Counted from the first letter of the stretch, positions 25,697 through 34,569 are shown. The stretch is 64,000 nucleotides of DNA from Bradyrhizobium sp. SRL28 (GCF_018596315.1 NZ_JAHEAG010000020.1:1-64000); one strand, 5' to 3'. The notes: generated by a model from the sequence alone, not told the origin. Program-made: numbers and translations.

Positions 25697-26845
25697 TCAG
25701 CCGGCGGCGATCGCGACAGGCACCGGTTCCGCCTTGAAATGGTCGATCATCACCTTGGCGATCGCCATCAATGGCAGCGCGAGCGCCAGCCCCCAGATGC
25801 CGAACACGACGCCGAGCAGGATCTGGAAAGCAAACAGCGTGGCCGGCGGGATATCCAGCGCCTGGCGCTGGATGATCGGGGTCAGCACGTAGCTTTCCAG
25901 CGCGTGCACGCCGAGAAACAGGATGAAGGCGGAGAGGGCCGCGACCCATCCGGAGGCGAGGCTCGCCAGCACCACGATCAGCCCGCCGAGGATCGCGCCG
26001 ACCGTCGGGATGAAGGCGAGAAGTCCTGCCTGGATGCCCAGGATGAACGAGCTCTGGATGCCGATGATCGACAGCCCGATCCAGGTCACCAGGAATACCG
26101 CGACCATGGTGATGATCTGCGCGATCAGCCAGCGCTCCAGCGTCTCGCCGATCCGGTCGACGATTGCGATTGCGCGCGTGCGGTGTCTGACCGGCGCCAT
26201 GAACAGCAGTCCGTCGCGGTAGACGCCGGGCTGGGTGGCAAAGGCTATTCCCAGAAACAGTACGATGAAGAAGTTTCCGACCGCGCTTGCTGTGCCCAGA
26301 ATTAGCTTCAGGCTCTGGCTGAAGATAGCGCCGCCGCTGGCCGCAATCGTGCCGGCGCTGGGAAGTGCGTGGGGCGTCGGCGGCGCAGCCGCCGGCACGG
26401 CGTCATCCGACGACGACGACACGGTGCCGAAGTCGAAAAAGCTGGTGTCGACGCCGTTCCTTTCCAGAAAACCTTTGACGTTGACGAGCTGCGTTTTGAG
26501 CGTGTTGCTCAGCGCCGTCGTCTGCTGGGCGATGGTGGTGCCGCCGAGGAAGACAATGCCAGACAGCATGCCGGCGACCACGAGGCACACCACCGTCAGC
26601 CGCAGCGCATGAGGCAGCCGCACGACGCGCCCGAGCAGGTTGCTCATGGCGTTGAGGGCGACGCCGAGCAGGATGCCGGAAAATATCAGGAACAGGGTCG
26701 CGGCGAAGTGCCAGGTGAACGCGAGCAGGGCGGCGAACAGCACGACGCCGATGCCCCCGACCGATATCGCCCACGCCAGATCGTTGCGGGCCTGAAGGCG
26801 ATTGTCAGCCGGACCTGTCACCGTTGATTCCTTCTCGCGAGACAT
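25697..26845 (-). CDS. AI-2E family transporter (PerM-like permease)
   Basis: About 382 residues with eight membrane segments in the two-block pattern of the family: three helices before and a cluster after a periplasmic or cytosolic domain (about 110-200). Typical blocks are FSGILLGVALNAMSNLL, FLGIAFATQPGVYRDGL, LIAQIITMVAVFLVTWIGL and FIPTVGAILGGLIVVLAS. Family members are reported as exporters of AI-2 or as Na+/H+ antiporters, so the name is not functional proof. The open frame runs on upstream through other genes; MSREKEST at 26845 is the sensible start. Confidence 0.87.
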   Translation of the reverse strand: MSREKESTVTGPADNRLQARNDLAWAISVGGIGVVLFAALLAFTWHFAATLFLIFSGILLGVALNAMSNLLGRVVRLPHALRLTVVCLVVAGMLSGIVFLGGTTIAQQTTALSNTLKTQLVNVKGFLERNGVDTSFFDFGTVSSSSDDAVPAAAPPTPHALPSAGTIAASGGAIFSQSLKLILGTASAVGNFFIVLFLGIAFATQPGVYRDGLLFMAPVRHRTRAIAIVDRIGETLERWLIAQIITMVAVFLVTWIGLSIIGIQSSFILGIQAGLLAFIPTVGAILGGLIVVLASLASGWVAALSAFILFLGVHALESYVLTPIIQRQALDIPPATLFAFQILLGVVFGIWGLALALPLMAIAKVMIDHFKAEPVPVAIAAG

Positions 26846-26971
26846 TGTGCATCCAGTCATTCGCCAAAACCGGGCCGGGATCAAGCGGGCGGGTGCGCGC
26901 CGGTTTGACGCTGCAGCCCCCGGTATGCCAAGCGGTGCATGAAGCTGATATGGCGGGCCGGCGAGGAAGAG

Positions 26972-27667
26972 ATGAATTTCAAATGGTTCGGCCCGATTGC
27001 GCTGCTGGCGGCGCTCGTGATCGGCGACCAGATCAGAATCAACCGGCCCGCCCACAAATATCGCCTGACAGTCGAGGTCGAGACGCCGGAGGGGCGCAAA
27101 GCGGCCTCTGGCGTGATGGCCGTCCATCCCGATCGCAGCTACACCAGGCGCGGCCAGACCCGCACCCTGGGCGACGCCGTGTTTGTCGATCTTGGCAATG
27201 GCAAAAACCTCGTCGCGCTGTTGGCGCATATCGATAAGACCGTCGTGCTTGATGACATCAACTATGTCGCTCTGCGCGCCTATACGGTGGCCCAAGGCAA
27301 GCGAGTGTCGTTCAACGAGATGAGCCGGCTGACCGGCATAGTTCCGGTGAAGGATGCGCTGATTCCGGTGCTCGTCAGTTTTGCCGACCCGGCCAGTCCC
27401 GGCACGGCGCAGCAGGTCGCGCCAGAAGACGCCGCAGCGGTGCTCGGCAAGGGCTACCGCCTCCAGGGGCTCACCGCCGAAGTGGTGCCGAACGGCTACT
27501 GGCCGCTGGATTTCGGCGGCGCGCTGGGCGAGCCGGTTACACGCGGAATCCAGGCGAAACTGCCGTGGCTGACTGGGGCCGACAATTCGGCGGCCACCGC
27601 GCTCCGGGCGGCCGGCTTGCCCGGGGTCGACGGTATCGACGCCCGGGAGGCCTTCACGCGCAAGTAG
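26972..27667 (+). CDS. Hypothetical protein with N-terminal membrane anchor
   Basis: About 231 residues. The start at 26972 is preceded by GAGGAAGAG, and MNFKWFGPIALLAALVIGDQ forms a signal or anchor helix. The rest (YRLTVEVETPEGRKAASGVM, VFVDLGNGKNLVALLAHI, LTGIVPVKDALIPVLVSFAD) is a beta-rich domain predicted to be periplasmic. A C-terminal stretch, QAKLPWLTGADNSAATALRA, is helical. I do not recognise the family. It is divergent from the AI-2E-type gene and is followed by the amidotransferase-like hydrolase after 123 bases. Confidence 0.7.
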   Translation: MNFKWFGPIALLAALVIGDQIRINRPAHKYRLTVEVETPEGRKAASGVMAVHPDRSYTRRGQTRTLGDAVFVDLGNGKNLVALLAHIDKTVVLDDINYVALRAYTVAQGKRVSFNEMSRLTGIVPVKDALIPVLVSFADPASPGTAQQVAPEDAAAVLGKGYRLQGLTAEVVPNGYWPLDFGGALGEPVTRGIQAKLPWLTGADNSAATALRAAGLPGVDGIDAREAFTRK

Positions 27668-27790
27668 CAGGGCAGCCCCGCGCAGAGTGGCGGGATATTG
27701 ATCCGGCACGATCTCGCAGGCATTATCTTCTGCAATCATGGCCCAACCCAGAAGATCCTTGCACAGGACGATGACAGCGGAATTTTTGCG

Positions 27791-28561
27791 ATGACGCGGC
27801 CCGTGGTCGGTGTGATCGGGAACGCCTATCGCGTCGAAAATCGTTTCCAGACCCAGATGGTCGGAGAGCGCAATTTGCGCGCGGTTACCGACGTGGCGGG
27901 GGCGTTGCCGCTGATGTTCGCGGGGTCGCCCGAGATTACGGACATTGGCGCGCTTCTCGACGTCGTCGACGGAGTGATTCTGACCGGGGCGCGGGCCAAT
28001 GTTCATCCCACCCGTTTCAAGACCGAGCCGCATGAGAGGCACGAGCCCTACGACATCCACCGCGACGATGTCGCGCTGGCGCTGACGGAGGCCTGCGTCG
28101 CCCGCGGCGTGCCGATCTTCGGCATCTGCCGCGGCCTGCAGGAGATGAACGTTGCCTTCGGCGGCTCGCTGCACCCGGAAATCCGAGAGATCCCCGGCCG
28201 CATCAATCATCGCATGCCGCGGCTGGAAAACGGCGAGATCCATCCCGATCCGACGGTGGTGTTTGCCGATCGGCACGATGTCCACCTCACGCCCGGCGGC
28301 ACGTTTGCCAACCTGCTCGGATGCGAGACCATCCGAGTGAATTCGCTGCATGGGCAGGGCATCCTCGAACCGGGCCAGCGCGTCGTCATCGAAGGCATCG
28401 CCGAAGACGGCACCATCGAGGCGATCCGGATCGCGGACGCCGCGAGCTTCGCGCTCGGTGTCCAGTGGCACGCCGAGTACGACCCGCAGCGCAACCCGAT
28501 CAACCGAAAGCTGTTCGAAGCGTTCGGCGAAGCACTGAAGACGCACCTGCGAACCAGCTAG
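27791..28561 (+). CDS. Class I glutamine amidotransferase-like hydrolase (PuuD type)
   Basis: About 256 residues of the peptidase C26 family. PVVGVIGNAYRVENRFQTQM, GVILTGARANVHP, then the nucleophile elbow GICRGLQEMNVAFGGSLHPE with the catalytic Cys, and VQWHAEYDPQRNP with the His and Glu. PuuD hydrolyses gamma-glutamyl-GABA in putrescine breakdown. The assignment is of a family, and other gamma-glutamyl amides are possible. ATG at 27791 is the family start; the frame opens earlier at 27698. A polyamine/GABA-type transporter lies 15 kb away, which may be coincidence. Confidence 0.85.
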   Translation: MTRPVVGVIGNAYRVENRFQTQMVGERNLRAVTDVAGALPLMFAGSPEITDIGALLDVVDGVILTGARANVHPTRFKTEPHERHEPYDIHRDDVALALTEACVARGVPIFGICRGLQEMNVAFGGSLHPEIREIPGRINHRMPRLENGEIHPDPTVVFADRHDVHLTPGGTFANLLGCETIRVNSLHGQGILEPGQRVVIEGIAEDGTIEAIRIADAASFALGVQWHAEYDPQRNPINRKLFEAFGEALKTHLRTS

Positions 28562-28600
28562 GCGGCCGCAAAGAACGGTCGCGTCACAAGGGAGGATGCG

Positions 28601-29659
28601 ATGCGAGACCGCAAATGGACGAGACGCGACCTGCTCAAGATCTCGGCCGCAAGCCTCCTGTTTGCCGAACCGGCGAAGGCTGCGGCGCCGCCGTCGGCGG
28701 AAGTGACGCCGGCCTTGATCGAAGCCGCGAAGAAGGAGGGCAAGCTGTCGTTCTATTCGGCGCTTGAACTCAACACCGCCGAGCGCCTGGCGCGGACCTT
28801 CGAAGCGAAATATCCGGGGATTACCGTACGCGTCGAGCGTTCCGGCGCGGAGCGGATTTTCCAGCGCATCGCGCAGGAGCAGGGCAGTGGCATCAAGGCC
28901 GTCGACGTCGCCAACTCGACGGACGCCGCGCATTATCTCGAATGGAAGAAGAACGACTGGCTCGAACCTTACATGCCCGCCGACGTCGCCAGGCATTTTC
29001 CACCCGATCAGATCGATCCGGGCGGCATGTACGCGACGTCCTGCGCGTGGACCGAGGCGATCGGCTACAACACCAACCTCGTCAAGCGCGAGGACGCGCC
29101 GAAGAGCTATGCCGATCTGCTCGATCCGAAATGGCAGGGCAAGATGGTCAAGGCCCATCCGGGCTATAGCGGCGCCATCCTGACCACAACCTTTCTGCTG
29201 GCGCGCGATCTCGGCTGGCCGTACCTGGAAAAGCTCGCGCAGCAGAAGATCATGCAGGTGCAGTCGGCCGCCGATCCGCCAAAGAAGATACTGCTCGGCG
29301 AGCGCGCGGTCATGGCCGACGGCAATGATTACAATCTCGTGCTGCTGAAGGATCAGGGCAAGCCGGTGGAAGTGGTTTACCCTTCGGAAGGATCGCCGCT
29401 GATCATCGTGCCCTCCGGTATTTTCCGCAGCGCGCCCAATCCGAACGCTGCAAGGCTGTTCCAGAGTTTCTTCTTCAGCGCGGAAGCCCAGCAAATGCTG
29501 GTCGACGTCTTTGCGCACCGCTCCTTCCACGGCGAGGTCAAGGAGAAGGGCGGGCACGTCCCGCTTTCCAGCCTGAAACTGCTCAAGGCCGATCCGGCCC
29601 AGGTGCAGGCGCAAAGCGAAGAGATCAAAGCGCGCTACGCCAAGATCTTCGGGGTGTGA
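28601..29659 (+). CDS. ABC transporter substrate-binding protein, iron(III)/family 1 type, Tat signal
   Basis: A 352-residue periplasmic binding protein. The N-terminus has a twin-arginine motif (TRRDLLK) and a hydrophobic region, cleaved near AKA/AA. The mature part (KKEGKLSFYSALELNTAERL, RVERSGAERIFQRI, SYADLLDPKWQGKMVKAHP) matches the family that includes ferric-iron and phosphonate-type binding proteins. No permease or ATPase gene is adjacent, so it is an orphan. It lies 39 bases after the amidotransferase gene on the same strand. Confidence 0.85.
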   Translation: MRDRKWTRRDLLKISAASLLFAEPAKAAAPPSAEVTPALIEAAKKEGKLSFYSALELNTAERLARTFEAKYPGITVRVERSGAERIFQRIAQEQGSGIKAVDVANSTDAAHYLEWKKNDWLEPYMPADVARHFPPDQIDPGGMYATSCAWTEAIGYNTNLVKREDAPKSYADLLDPKWQGKMVKAHPGYSGAILTTTFLLARDLGWPYLEKLAQQKIMQVQSAADPPKKILLGERAVMADGNDYNLVLLKDQGKPVEVVYPSEGSPLIIVPSGIFRSAPNPNAARLFQSFFFSAEAQQMLVDVFAHRSFHGEVKEKGGHVPLSSLKLLKADPAQVQAQSEEIKARYAKIFGV

Positions 29660-29780
29660 TGCCGGCCGCCTCCAAGGCTGGAAATAAGCCGGAAGTATTT
29701 GCAACTGCAAGGAATCATTGGATAGTATTGCAACCGACGCACTTCTGGGACGAATCATAAAGGCGGCCTGTATCAAGCGT

Positions 29781-29800
29781 CCTCCGTACTTTTACGGAGG
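29781..29800 (+). promoter_or_regulatory. Hairpin that would mask the Shine-Dalgarno of a leader ORF
   Basis: Perfect 8-bp inverted repeat CCTCCGTA-CTTT-TACGGAGG. The 3' arm holds GGAGG, the Shine-Dalgarno of the leader ORF that starts at 29809, and the 5' arm supplies the anti-Shine-Dalgarno CCTCC. In RNA this would hide the ribosome site. No T-run follows, so it is not a terminator. Structure is predicted from sequence only. Confidence 0.6.
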
Positions 29801-29808
29801 TGGAAAAG

Positions 29809-29862
29809 ATGGGATCAGGTCCCGGAAGTCGGCTAAGTCATCCACCATCTCCAGACTGGTGA
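29809..29862 (+). CDS. Putative 17-residue leader peptide upstream of the hybrid kinase
   Basis: A short ORF (MGSGPGSRLSHPPSPDW) with GGAGG eight bases before its ATG. It ends four bases before the kinase start, whose own ribosome site is only GGTGAAG. The geometry suggests that translation of the leader delivers ribosomes to the kinase gene and that the hairpin at 29781-29800 controls both. No regulatory amino-acid run is visible. Expression is not proven. Confidence 0.4.
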   Translation: MGSGPGSRLSHPPSPDW

Positions 29863-29866
29863 AGCC

Positions 29867-31771
29867 ATGACGCAACCAAGACGGCTCGCGCTGGCGATGG
29901 CGGTGCTGGTCGTCGTGACGTCCTGCGTCGTGAGCGCAGTGACCTATTATTTTGCGACGCAAGCAGCGCCGGGCGGAGCCCTGACGACGATTGTCAGTGC
30001 GGCACTGCTGGGCGGCGCGATCGCCGGCGTGCTCGCGGTGGCTGTCGCGGCCGGTCCTGCGCGATTTTGGCGTAGCGCGCTGCCCGACATCACTGGCCCC
30101 GTGGATGGTCGCGGCGGACAAGAGCAGGGGCTCGCCCACCAGACGCTGACCGACAGCGAAATGGCGCAAGCCATCATCGAAAACGCGCTCGATGCCTTCG
30201 TCCAGACCGATGAAAGTTGTGTCGTCCTCAACTGGTCTCCACACGCCGAGGCCTTGATGGGGTGGACGCGCGCCGAGGCCGTCGGCAGGAGCGTGGAAGA
30301 ACTTCTCTTTCCGGAACCGCTGCGCGTATTGTATCGGCAATGGCTCGATCAGTTCCTGAGCGAGGCCGAAGGCGACGCGGTCGGCGGACGTTACGAAACG
30401 CCGCTGCTGCAAAAAGACGGTCGCGAATTCTTTGCCGAGGTTTCGTTCACAGCGCTGCGCCGCCATGACGGCCACGTCATCAACGCCTTCGTCAGGGACA
30501 TCACCGCAAAACGCGCTGCGGAAGAACAATTGTTCCAGGCGCAGAAAATGGAATCGGTCGGGCAATTGACCGGCGGCATCGCCCACGACTTCAACAACAT
30601 GCTCACCGTGATCACGGGCACGATCGAAATCCTGGCCGACGGCGTCAAGCATGATCCGGCGCTGACGTCGATCGCCAAGATGATCAATGACGCAGCCGAC
30701 CGGGCCTCCCAGCTCACGGCGAACCTGCTGGCCTTTGCCAGAAAGCAGCCGTTGCGGCCGCTCGAGACCGACGTCAATGCCCTGATCGAGGAGGCGGTCA
30801 AGCTGCTGGCGCCGACGCTCGGAAGGCAGATCGAAATCGAGACGGCGTTGAGCGACCAGGCCTGGCCGGCCCTGGTCGATCGCAGCCAGCTCACTTCGGC
30901 GCTGGTCAATCTCGCCATCAACGCCCGCGACGCCATGCCTGATGGCGGCAGGCTGCTTTTCAGGACGGGAAATTTCACGCGCGGTGCGCACGACGCGGAG
31001 GTGGGCGGTCTCGGCGCGGGCGACTATGTCGCCGTCGAGGTCATCGATAGCGGCGCCGGCATTCCACCTGCCATACGCGACAGGATTTTCGAGCCGTTCT
31101 TTTCGACCAAGCAGTTCGGCACCGGCACGGGGCTTGGCCTGAGCATGGTTTTCGGATTTGCAAAGCAATCCGGCGGCGGCGTCGTGGTTGACGGCGAGGA
31201 GGGGCAGGGCGCCTGTTTCCGCATCTATCTACCGAAGGCCGACGTCGAGCCTTCGTACGTGCTTCCGGCCAGCGATGCCTCGCCGCCTGGAGATGACGAA
31301 TTGCGCGGGGGATCGGAAACCATCCTGTGCGTCGAGGATGACGATGTCGTGCGGGCGCATGTCACCGGCCGTCTCGAAAGTCTCGGCTACAAGGTCATCA
31401 CCGCTTCCAACGCGGCCCAGGCGCTCGAGCTGGTTAATTCCGGTGCGGCGTTTGACCTTCTGTTCACCGACATCGTCATGCCCGGCGCCATGAACGGCCG
31501 GCAGCTCGCGCAAAAGGTCACCGAACTGCGCCGGCCGCTCCGGGTGCTCTACACCTCGGGCAACACGTTCGGCGCGTTCGATTCGAGCGGGCGTCTCGGC
31601 GAGGGCGTGCTGTTGCTGGCCAAGCCGTATCGCAAGGCCGAGCTCGCCCGCATGGTGCGCCTCTGCCTCGACCGCGCGATCGACCACATGGGCGACCCGA
31701 TCCCGCTGCCCTATTCGGTGCAGGAAGATCTCGAGCGTTTCCTGAAGGAAAATCCGCCGAAGCCGGGCTAG
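29867..31771 (+). CDS. Hybrid sensor histidine kinase with PAS and receiver domains
   Basis: 634 residues: two N-terminal membrane helices (about 8-30 and 42-62), a PAS domain (about 95-215, DAFVQTDESCVVLNW … ALRRHDGHVINAFVRDIT), a kinase core with phospho-acceptor His in LTGGIAHDFNNMLTVI (about 245), N-box NLAINARDAMPDGG, DSGAGIP, FFSTKQFGTGTGLGLS, and a C-terminal receiver (about 480-605) with the Asp in LLFTDIVMPGAMNG and Lys in LLAKPYRKAE. No separate response regulator gene is nearby. The signal is unknown. The short periplasmic loop points to cytosolic PAS sensing. Confidence 0.9.
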   Translation: MTQPRRLALAMAVLVVVTSCVVSAVTYYFATQAAPGGALTTIVSAALLGGAIAGVLAVAVAAGPARFWRSALPDITGPVDGRGGQEQGLAHQTLTDSEMAQAIIENALDAFVQTDESCVVLNWSPHAEALMGWTRAEAVGRSVEELLFPEPLRVLYRQWLDQFLSEAEGDAVGGRYETPLLQKDGREFFAEVSFTALRRHDGHVINAFVRDITAKRAAEEQLFQAQKMESVGQLTGGIAHDFNNMLTVITGTIEILADGVKHDPALTSIAKMINDAADRASQLTANLLAFARKQPLRPLETDVNALIEEAVKLLAPTLGRQIEIETALSDQAWPALVDRSQLTSALVNLAINARDAMPDGGRLLFRTGNFTRGAHDAEVGGLGAGDYVAVEVIDSGAGIPPAIRDRIFEPFFSTKQFGTGTGLGLSMVFGFAKQSGGGVVVDGEEGQGACFRIYLPKADVEPSYVLPASDASPPGDDELRGGSETILCVEDDDVVRAHVTGRLESLGYKVITASNAAQALELVNSGAAFDLLFTDIVMPGAMNGRQLAQKVTELRRPLRVLYTSGNTFGAFDSSGRLGEGVLLLAKPYRKAELARMVRLCLDRAIDHMGDPIPLPYSVQEDLERFLKENPPKPG

Positions 31772-31791
31772 GGTATTTTGGCCGGTCTTGG

Positions 31792-31872
31792 CGTCATTGC
31801 GAGCGAAGCGAAGCAATCCATCTTTCCCTGCGCGAGGTGACAATGGATTGCTTCGCTTCGCTCGCAATGACG
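31792..31872. repeat. Perfect 30-bp palindromic repeat of the CGTCATTGCGAGCG family
   Basis: Arms 31792-31821 and 31843-31872 are exact inverted complements over 30 bases with a 21-base loop. The sequence is the same family as the interrupted element at 10889-10997. It follows the hybrid-kinase stop by about 20 bases and could serve as its 3' hairpin. Confidence 0.9.
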
Positions 31873-31894
31873 TGGAGACAGCGACGCACACACC

Positions 31895-32016
31895 ATCGTC
31901 ATCCCCGCGTATGCGGGGATCCAGTACGCCGCGGCCTATCGGTTCAATCACTGACGTCTCTGGAATACTGGATCACCCGCTCCAGTGCGCAATTGCGCAC
32001 AAGGCGGGTGACGACG
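31895..32016. repeat. Second palindromic repeat family with nested palindrome
   Basis: Starts with CGTCATCCCCGCGTATGCGG and a following ATCCAGTA; complementary elements TACTGGATCACCCGC and CGGGTGACGA follow further on. The second arm is split by an insertion containing the perfect 16-base palindrome GTGCGCAATTGCGCAC (31985-32000). Similar sequences are, to my knowledge, scattered in Bradyrhizobium genomes. Confidence 0.65.
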
Positions 32017-32049
32017 ACCGAATATGACTTCGCGATCTCGCGACATAAG

Positions 32050-32560
32050 CTGCCCGAGGTTTGCTGAAGAACTTCCCGCCCTCTCCAATCAGAGGAGGGC
32101 GCAGGGAAGACCGGGTGCGCGCCGCACCCGCGGTCTCGCGTGCAAGTGCACACAAAGAGCACGCACACGAGCATACAGGTTCGGCGGGAGCATCCCGGCC
32201 TTCCCTGCGCAATGGCTTTACGGCTTACTTCGAGCTCTCCCCGGTGAACGGCTTTCTTGCCACCGTCGCTCCACGAGATAACTCGTGAAACTTAGCGCCA
32301 GCACCGCGGCGCCAGAACCACACGACTTCGCCGTACGCGTCCGGCGCGTACGTCTATCGCGCCATTCGCGTCCATCGCATCTCACCGCACGTTCGTGACG
32401 ATCGCGAGCGTCCCTCATCTGCCGTAAGACGGGCGGAGTTATGCCGGTGATTTGCGTGCCAAGTTAAGCGGAATATTTTTGCGGAAGGGGCTGGACAGGT
32501 TTTGACTGATTTGCCCGTCGTGCCGATTGGTCGCAGTCACTACGTGAGATTGTGCTTGCG
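32050..32560. repeat. Probable dispersed Bradyrhizobium-type repeat
   Basis: A stretch running from the GAACTTCCCGCCCTCTCC segment to TTTGACTGATTTGCCCGTCG that I recognise as similar to a long repeat common between genes in Bradyrhizobium. It has short inverted repeats, such as GTACGCG/CGCGTAC around 32333-32355, and no coding potential I trust. Copy number cannot be judged from one window. Confidence 0.4.
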
Positions 32561-32930
32561 CGGGAGGCAAATCAGCCAGGACCAATTCAGACCAAACCCG
32601 GATGTCGCTGCGCTCATCCAGGCTACGCTGCTGATTGCTCGTCGGGTTGTTTTGTGGCAGCCGCCAGCATCAATTGATTAGCGTGCGTAATAAGTCCATG
32701 CACATTCTGCCGTCTAATCGCATGCCGCTGCGCGGCCTATAAGCAAGCGGACGCTCGGCACAATCCGTAACGTAAGCAAACAGGCGATTGTTCAGCCGCT
32801 GAACCGGACCGGGGCCATCAAGCAACAGTCGCGGTAGGGTGCCGTTTTCACGCTCCTTCGCGCGAAGAGCGCTAGCCAGGGAGCAGAGTTGCTTCCGGGC
32901 GCGGACGCTCGTGAACGACAGGAGGTCTAC

Positions 32931-33692
32931 ATGAAATTTCTTGCTGCAGCGATCACTACACTCACTCTGATGACTTCATCAGCGACGCAAGCGGAAGGGA
33001 CGAAGATGCTGGACGATGTGCGCATGGTCGCGCCGGCCCTGGAGAAGTACACGCAAGGTACGCTTCTTGGCGATGTCTGGAAGCGCCCCGGCCTGTCGGC
33101 GCGAGACCGGAGCATCGTTACGATCGCCGCCCTGATCGCGCGCAACCAGGCCATCGAGATGCCCTTCTATTTCAACCTCGCGCTCGATAGCGGCGTGAAG
33201 CCGCGCGAGATTTCCGAGGTGATAACCCATCTCGCATTTTATTCCGGCTGGGCGAATGCGATGTTGGCGGTTACGGCCGCAAAGAACGTCTTTGCCGCGC
33301 GCAATATCGGGAGCGATCAGCTTCCGGCGGCGTCACCGTCGCTTCTTCCGATTGACGAGGCGGCCGAAGCACAGCGTGCGACCCGCGTCGAGCAGCAGTT
33401 CGGAGCGTGGGTTCCCGGCGTCGTGCAATACACGACCGATATATTGTTTCGTGATTTGTGGCTGCGCCCTGATCTTGCGCCGCGCGACCGCAGCCTCGTC
33501 ACGGTCAGCGCGCTCATCGCTGCCGGCCAGGTTGCGCAGATTCCTTATCACCTTGGCCGGGCGATGGATAACGGCCTGACACAACCGCAGGCCGCCGAGG
33601 CCATCACGCATCTTGCCTTTTATGTTGGGTGGCCGAACGTTTTCTCGGCGTTGCCGGTCGCAAAGGAAGTTTTCGAGAAGCGCCCCCGCTAG
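32931..33692 (+). CDS. Exported double carboxymuconolactone decarboxylase (CMD) domain protein
   Basis: 253 residues. A Sec signal (MKFLAAAITTLTLMTSSATQ, cleaved after QA) is followed by two CMD domains (about 30-125 and 150-250), seen as the duplicated pair GDVWKRPGLSARDRSIVTIA / RDLWLRPDLAPRDRSLVTVS and EVITHLAFYSGWANA / EAITHLAFYVGWPNV. Neither half has the CxxC of AhpD peroxidases. CMD proteins act on lactones or peroxides; an exported tandem form is less usual. AGGAGGT precedes the ATG at 32931. The stop codon lies in the arm of a palindromic repeat. Confidence 0.87.
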   Translation: MKFLAAAITTLTLMTSSATQAEGTKMLDDVRMVAPALEKYTQGTLLGDVWKRPGLSARDRSIVTIAALIARNQAIEMPFYFNLALDSGVKPREISEVITHLAFYSGWANAMLAVTAAKNVFAARNIGSDQLPAASPSLLPIDEAAEAQRATRVEQQFGAWVPGVVQYTTDILFRDLWLRPDLAPRDRSLVTVSALIAAGQVAQIPYHLGRAMDNGLTQPQAAEAITHLAFYVGWPNVFSALPVAKEVFEKRPR

Positions 33693-33793
33693 AGCCTTTT
33701 CGGTTCTGATCGAATCAGAACCGGGCTCTAGATTCTTGTTTTGACGCGTTTTCTTGACGCGAACCGGTACCCACTTCGCTCGAAAACGCTTTA
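33689..33793. repeat. Palindromic dispersed repeat containing the CMD stop codon
   Basis: Outer arms CTAGAGCC (33689-33696) and GGCTCTAG (33724-33731), inner arms CGGTTCTGAT (33701-33710) and ATCAGAACCG (33714-33723), then a tail (TTGACGCGTTTTCTTGACGC … CACTTCGCTCGAAAACGCT). I recognise it as a repeat common in Rhizobiales. The TAG that ends the CMD gene is part of the first arm. Confidence 0.8.
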
Positions 33794-33807
33794 AGAGGAA
33801 CAGGTTC

Positions 33808-34569
33808 ATGAACTTGTCGTTCGAAAACAAGGCTGCGCTTGTTACCGGCGCCGCCTCCGGCATGGGCCTGGCGACGGCCAAGGCCTTCGCTGAGGCTGGC
33901 GCTGCCGTCGCGCTCGCGGACGTTAATGAGGCCGCGGTGCGCTCCGCCGCGGAAGATCTGATGGCTGCTGGCCATCAGGCGATTGGCATCCGCTGCAATG
34001 TCGCCGATGAGCCTGAGGTGGCGGGCATGGTGGAGCAGGCCGTCTCAACATTCGGACGGCTGGACGCCGCGTTCAACAATGCCGGCGTACAATCACCGGC
34101 GCTCGAAATCGCCGATGTCAGCGGCGAAGAATTCGATCGGGTGAACGCGATCAATCTTCGTGGCGTCTGGACCTGCATGAAGCATGAACTCCGTCACATG
34201 CGTGAACAGGGCAGCGGCGCGATCGTCAATTGCTCGTCGATCGGCGGCTTGATCGGCCTCCCTGGGCGTGCGGCGTACCATGCTACAAAGCACGGGGTGA
34301 TCGGGTTAACGAGGAGCGCCGCCCTCGAATATGCCTCACGCGGGATCCGCATCAATGCCGTGTGTCCTGGGACGATCGACACGCCCATGGTCTCGGAGAT
34401 GCTGGCCAAGGAGCCGGATGCCATGAAGGAAATCATGCGGGATCAGCCGATCGGCCGGCTCGGCCGGCCCGAGGAAATCGCGTCGGCTGTTCTTTGGCTG
34501 TGCAGCCCCGGCGCGAGCTTCGTGATTGGTCATGCGCTCGTCGTGGACGGCGGGTTTACCGCGCACTGA
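33808..34569 (+). CDS. SDR family oxidoreductase
   Basis: A 253-residue classical short-chain dehydrogenase. TGAASGMGLATAKAF is the nucleotide-binding TGxxxGxG, NNAGVQSPALE the NNAG motif, SSIGG the catalytic Ser and YHATK the YxxxK. The C-terminus ends VIGHALVVDGGFTAH as in the family. An Asp at the end of beta-2 (ALADVNEAAV) suggests preference for NAD(H). Substrate unknown. The start at 33808 gives the canonical N-terminus. It sits among small enzyme-like genes and is followed by the RibD-like reductase after 95 bases. Confidence 0.9.
   Translation: MNLSFENKAALVTGAASGMGLATAKAFAEAGAAVALADVNEAAVRSAAEDLMAAGHQAIGIRCNVADEPEVAGMVEQAVSTFGRLDAAFNNAGVQSPALEIADVSGEEFDRVNAINLRGVWTCMKHELRHMREQGSGAIVNCSSIGGLIGLPGRAAYHATKHGVIGLTRSAALEYASRGIRINAVCPGTIDTPMVSEMLAKEPDAMKEIMRDQPIGRLGRPEEIASAVLWLCSPGASFVIGHALVVDGGFTAH

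Larger units (their letters stand above)
31772..32930. other. Repeat-rich non-coding stretch
   Basis: About 1.16 kb without a convincing gene. The left half (to about 32560) is a mosaic of palindromic and dispersed-type repeats listed separately. Small frames here (for example 31973-32212, reverse) encode Arg/Ser/Cys-rich chains of the kind that are over-annotated from Bradyrhizobium repeats. From 32560 to 32880 I see no gene or strong structure. The promoter of the CMD gene at 32931 should be at the right end, just before AGGAGGT. Confidence 0.6.

Noticed and set aside
25697..29776. Very long reverse open frame of 1359 codons
   Set aside because: Only the last 380 codons (the AI-2E-type permease) are real; the rest is antisense to three clear forward genes, an effect of high GC.
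31889..32212. Possible CRISPR or small genes in the repeat-rich stretch
   Set aside because: Repeats are palindromic and not regularly spaced, there are no spacers of constant length or cas genes, and the short frames are of the kind over-annotated from dispersed repeats.
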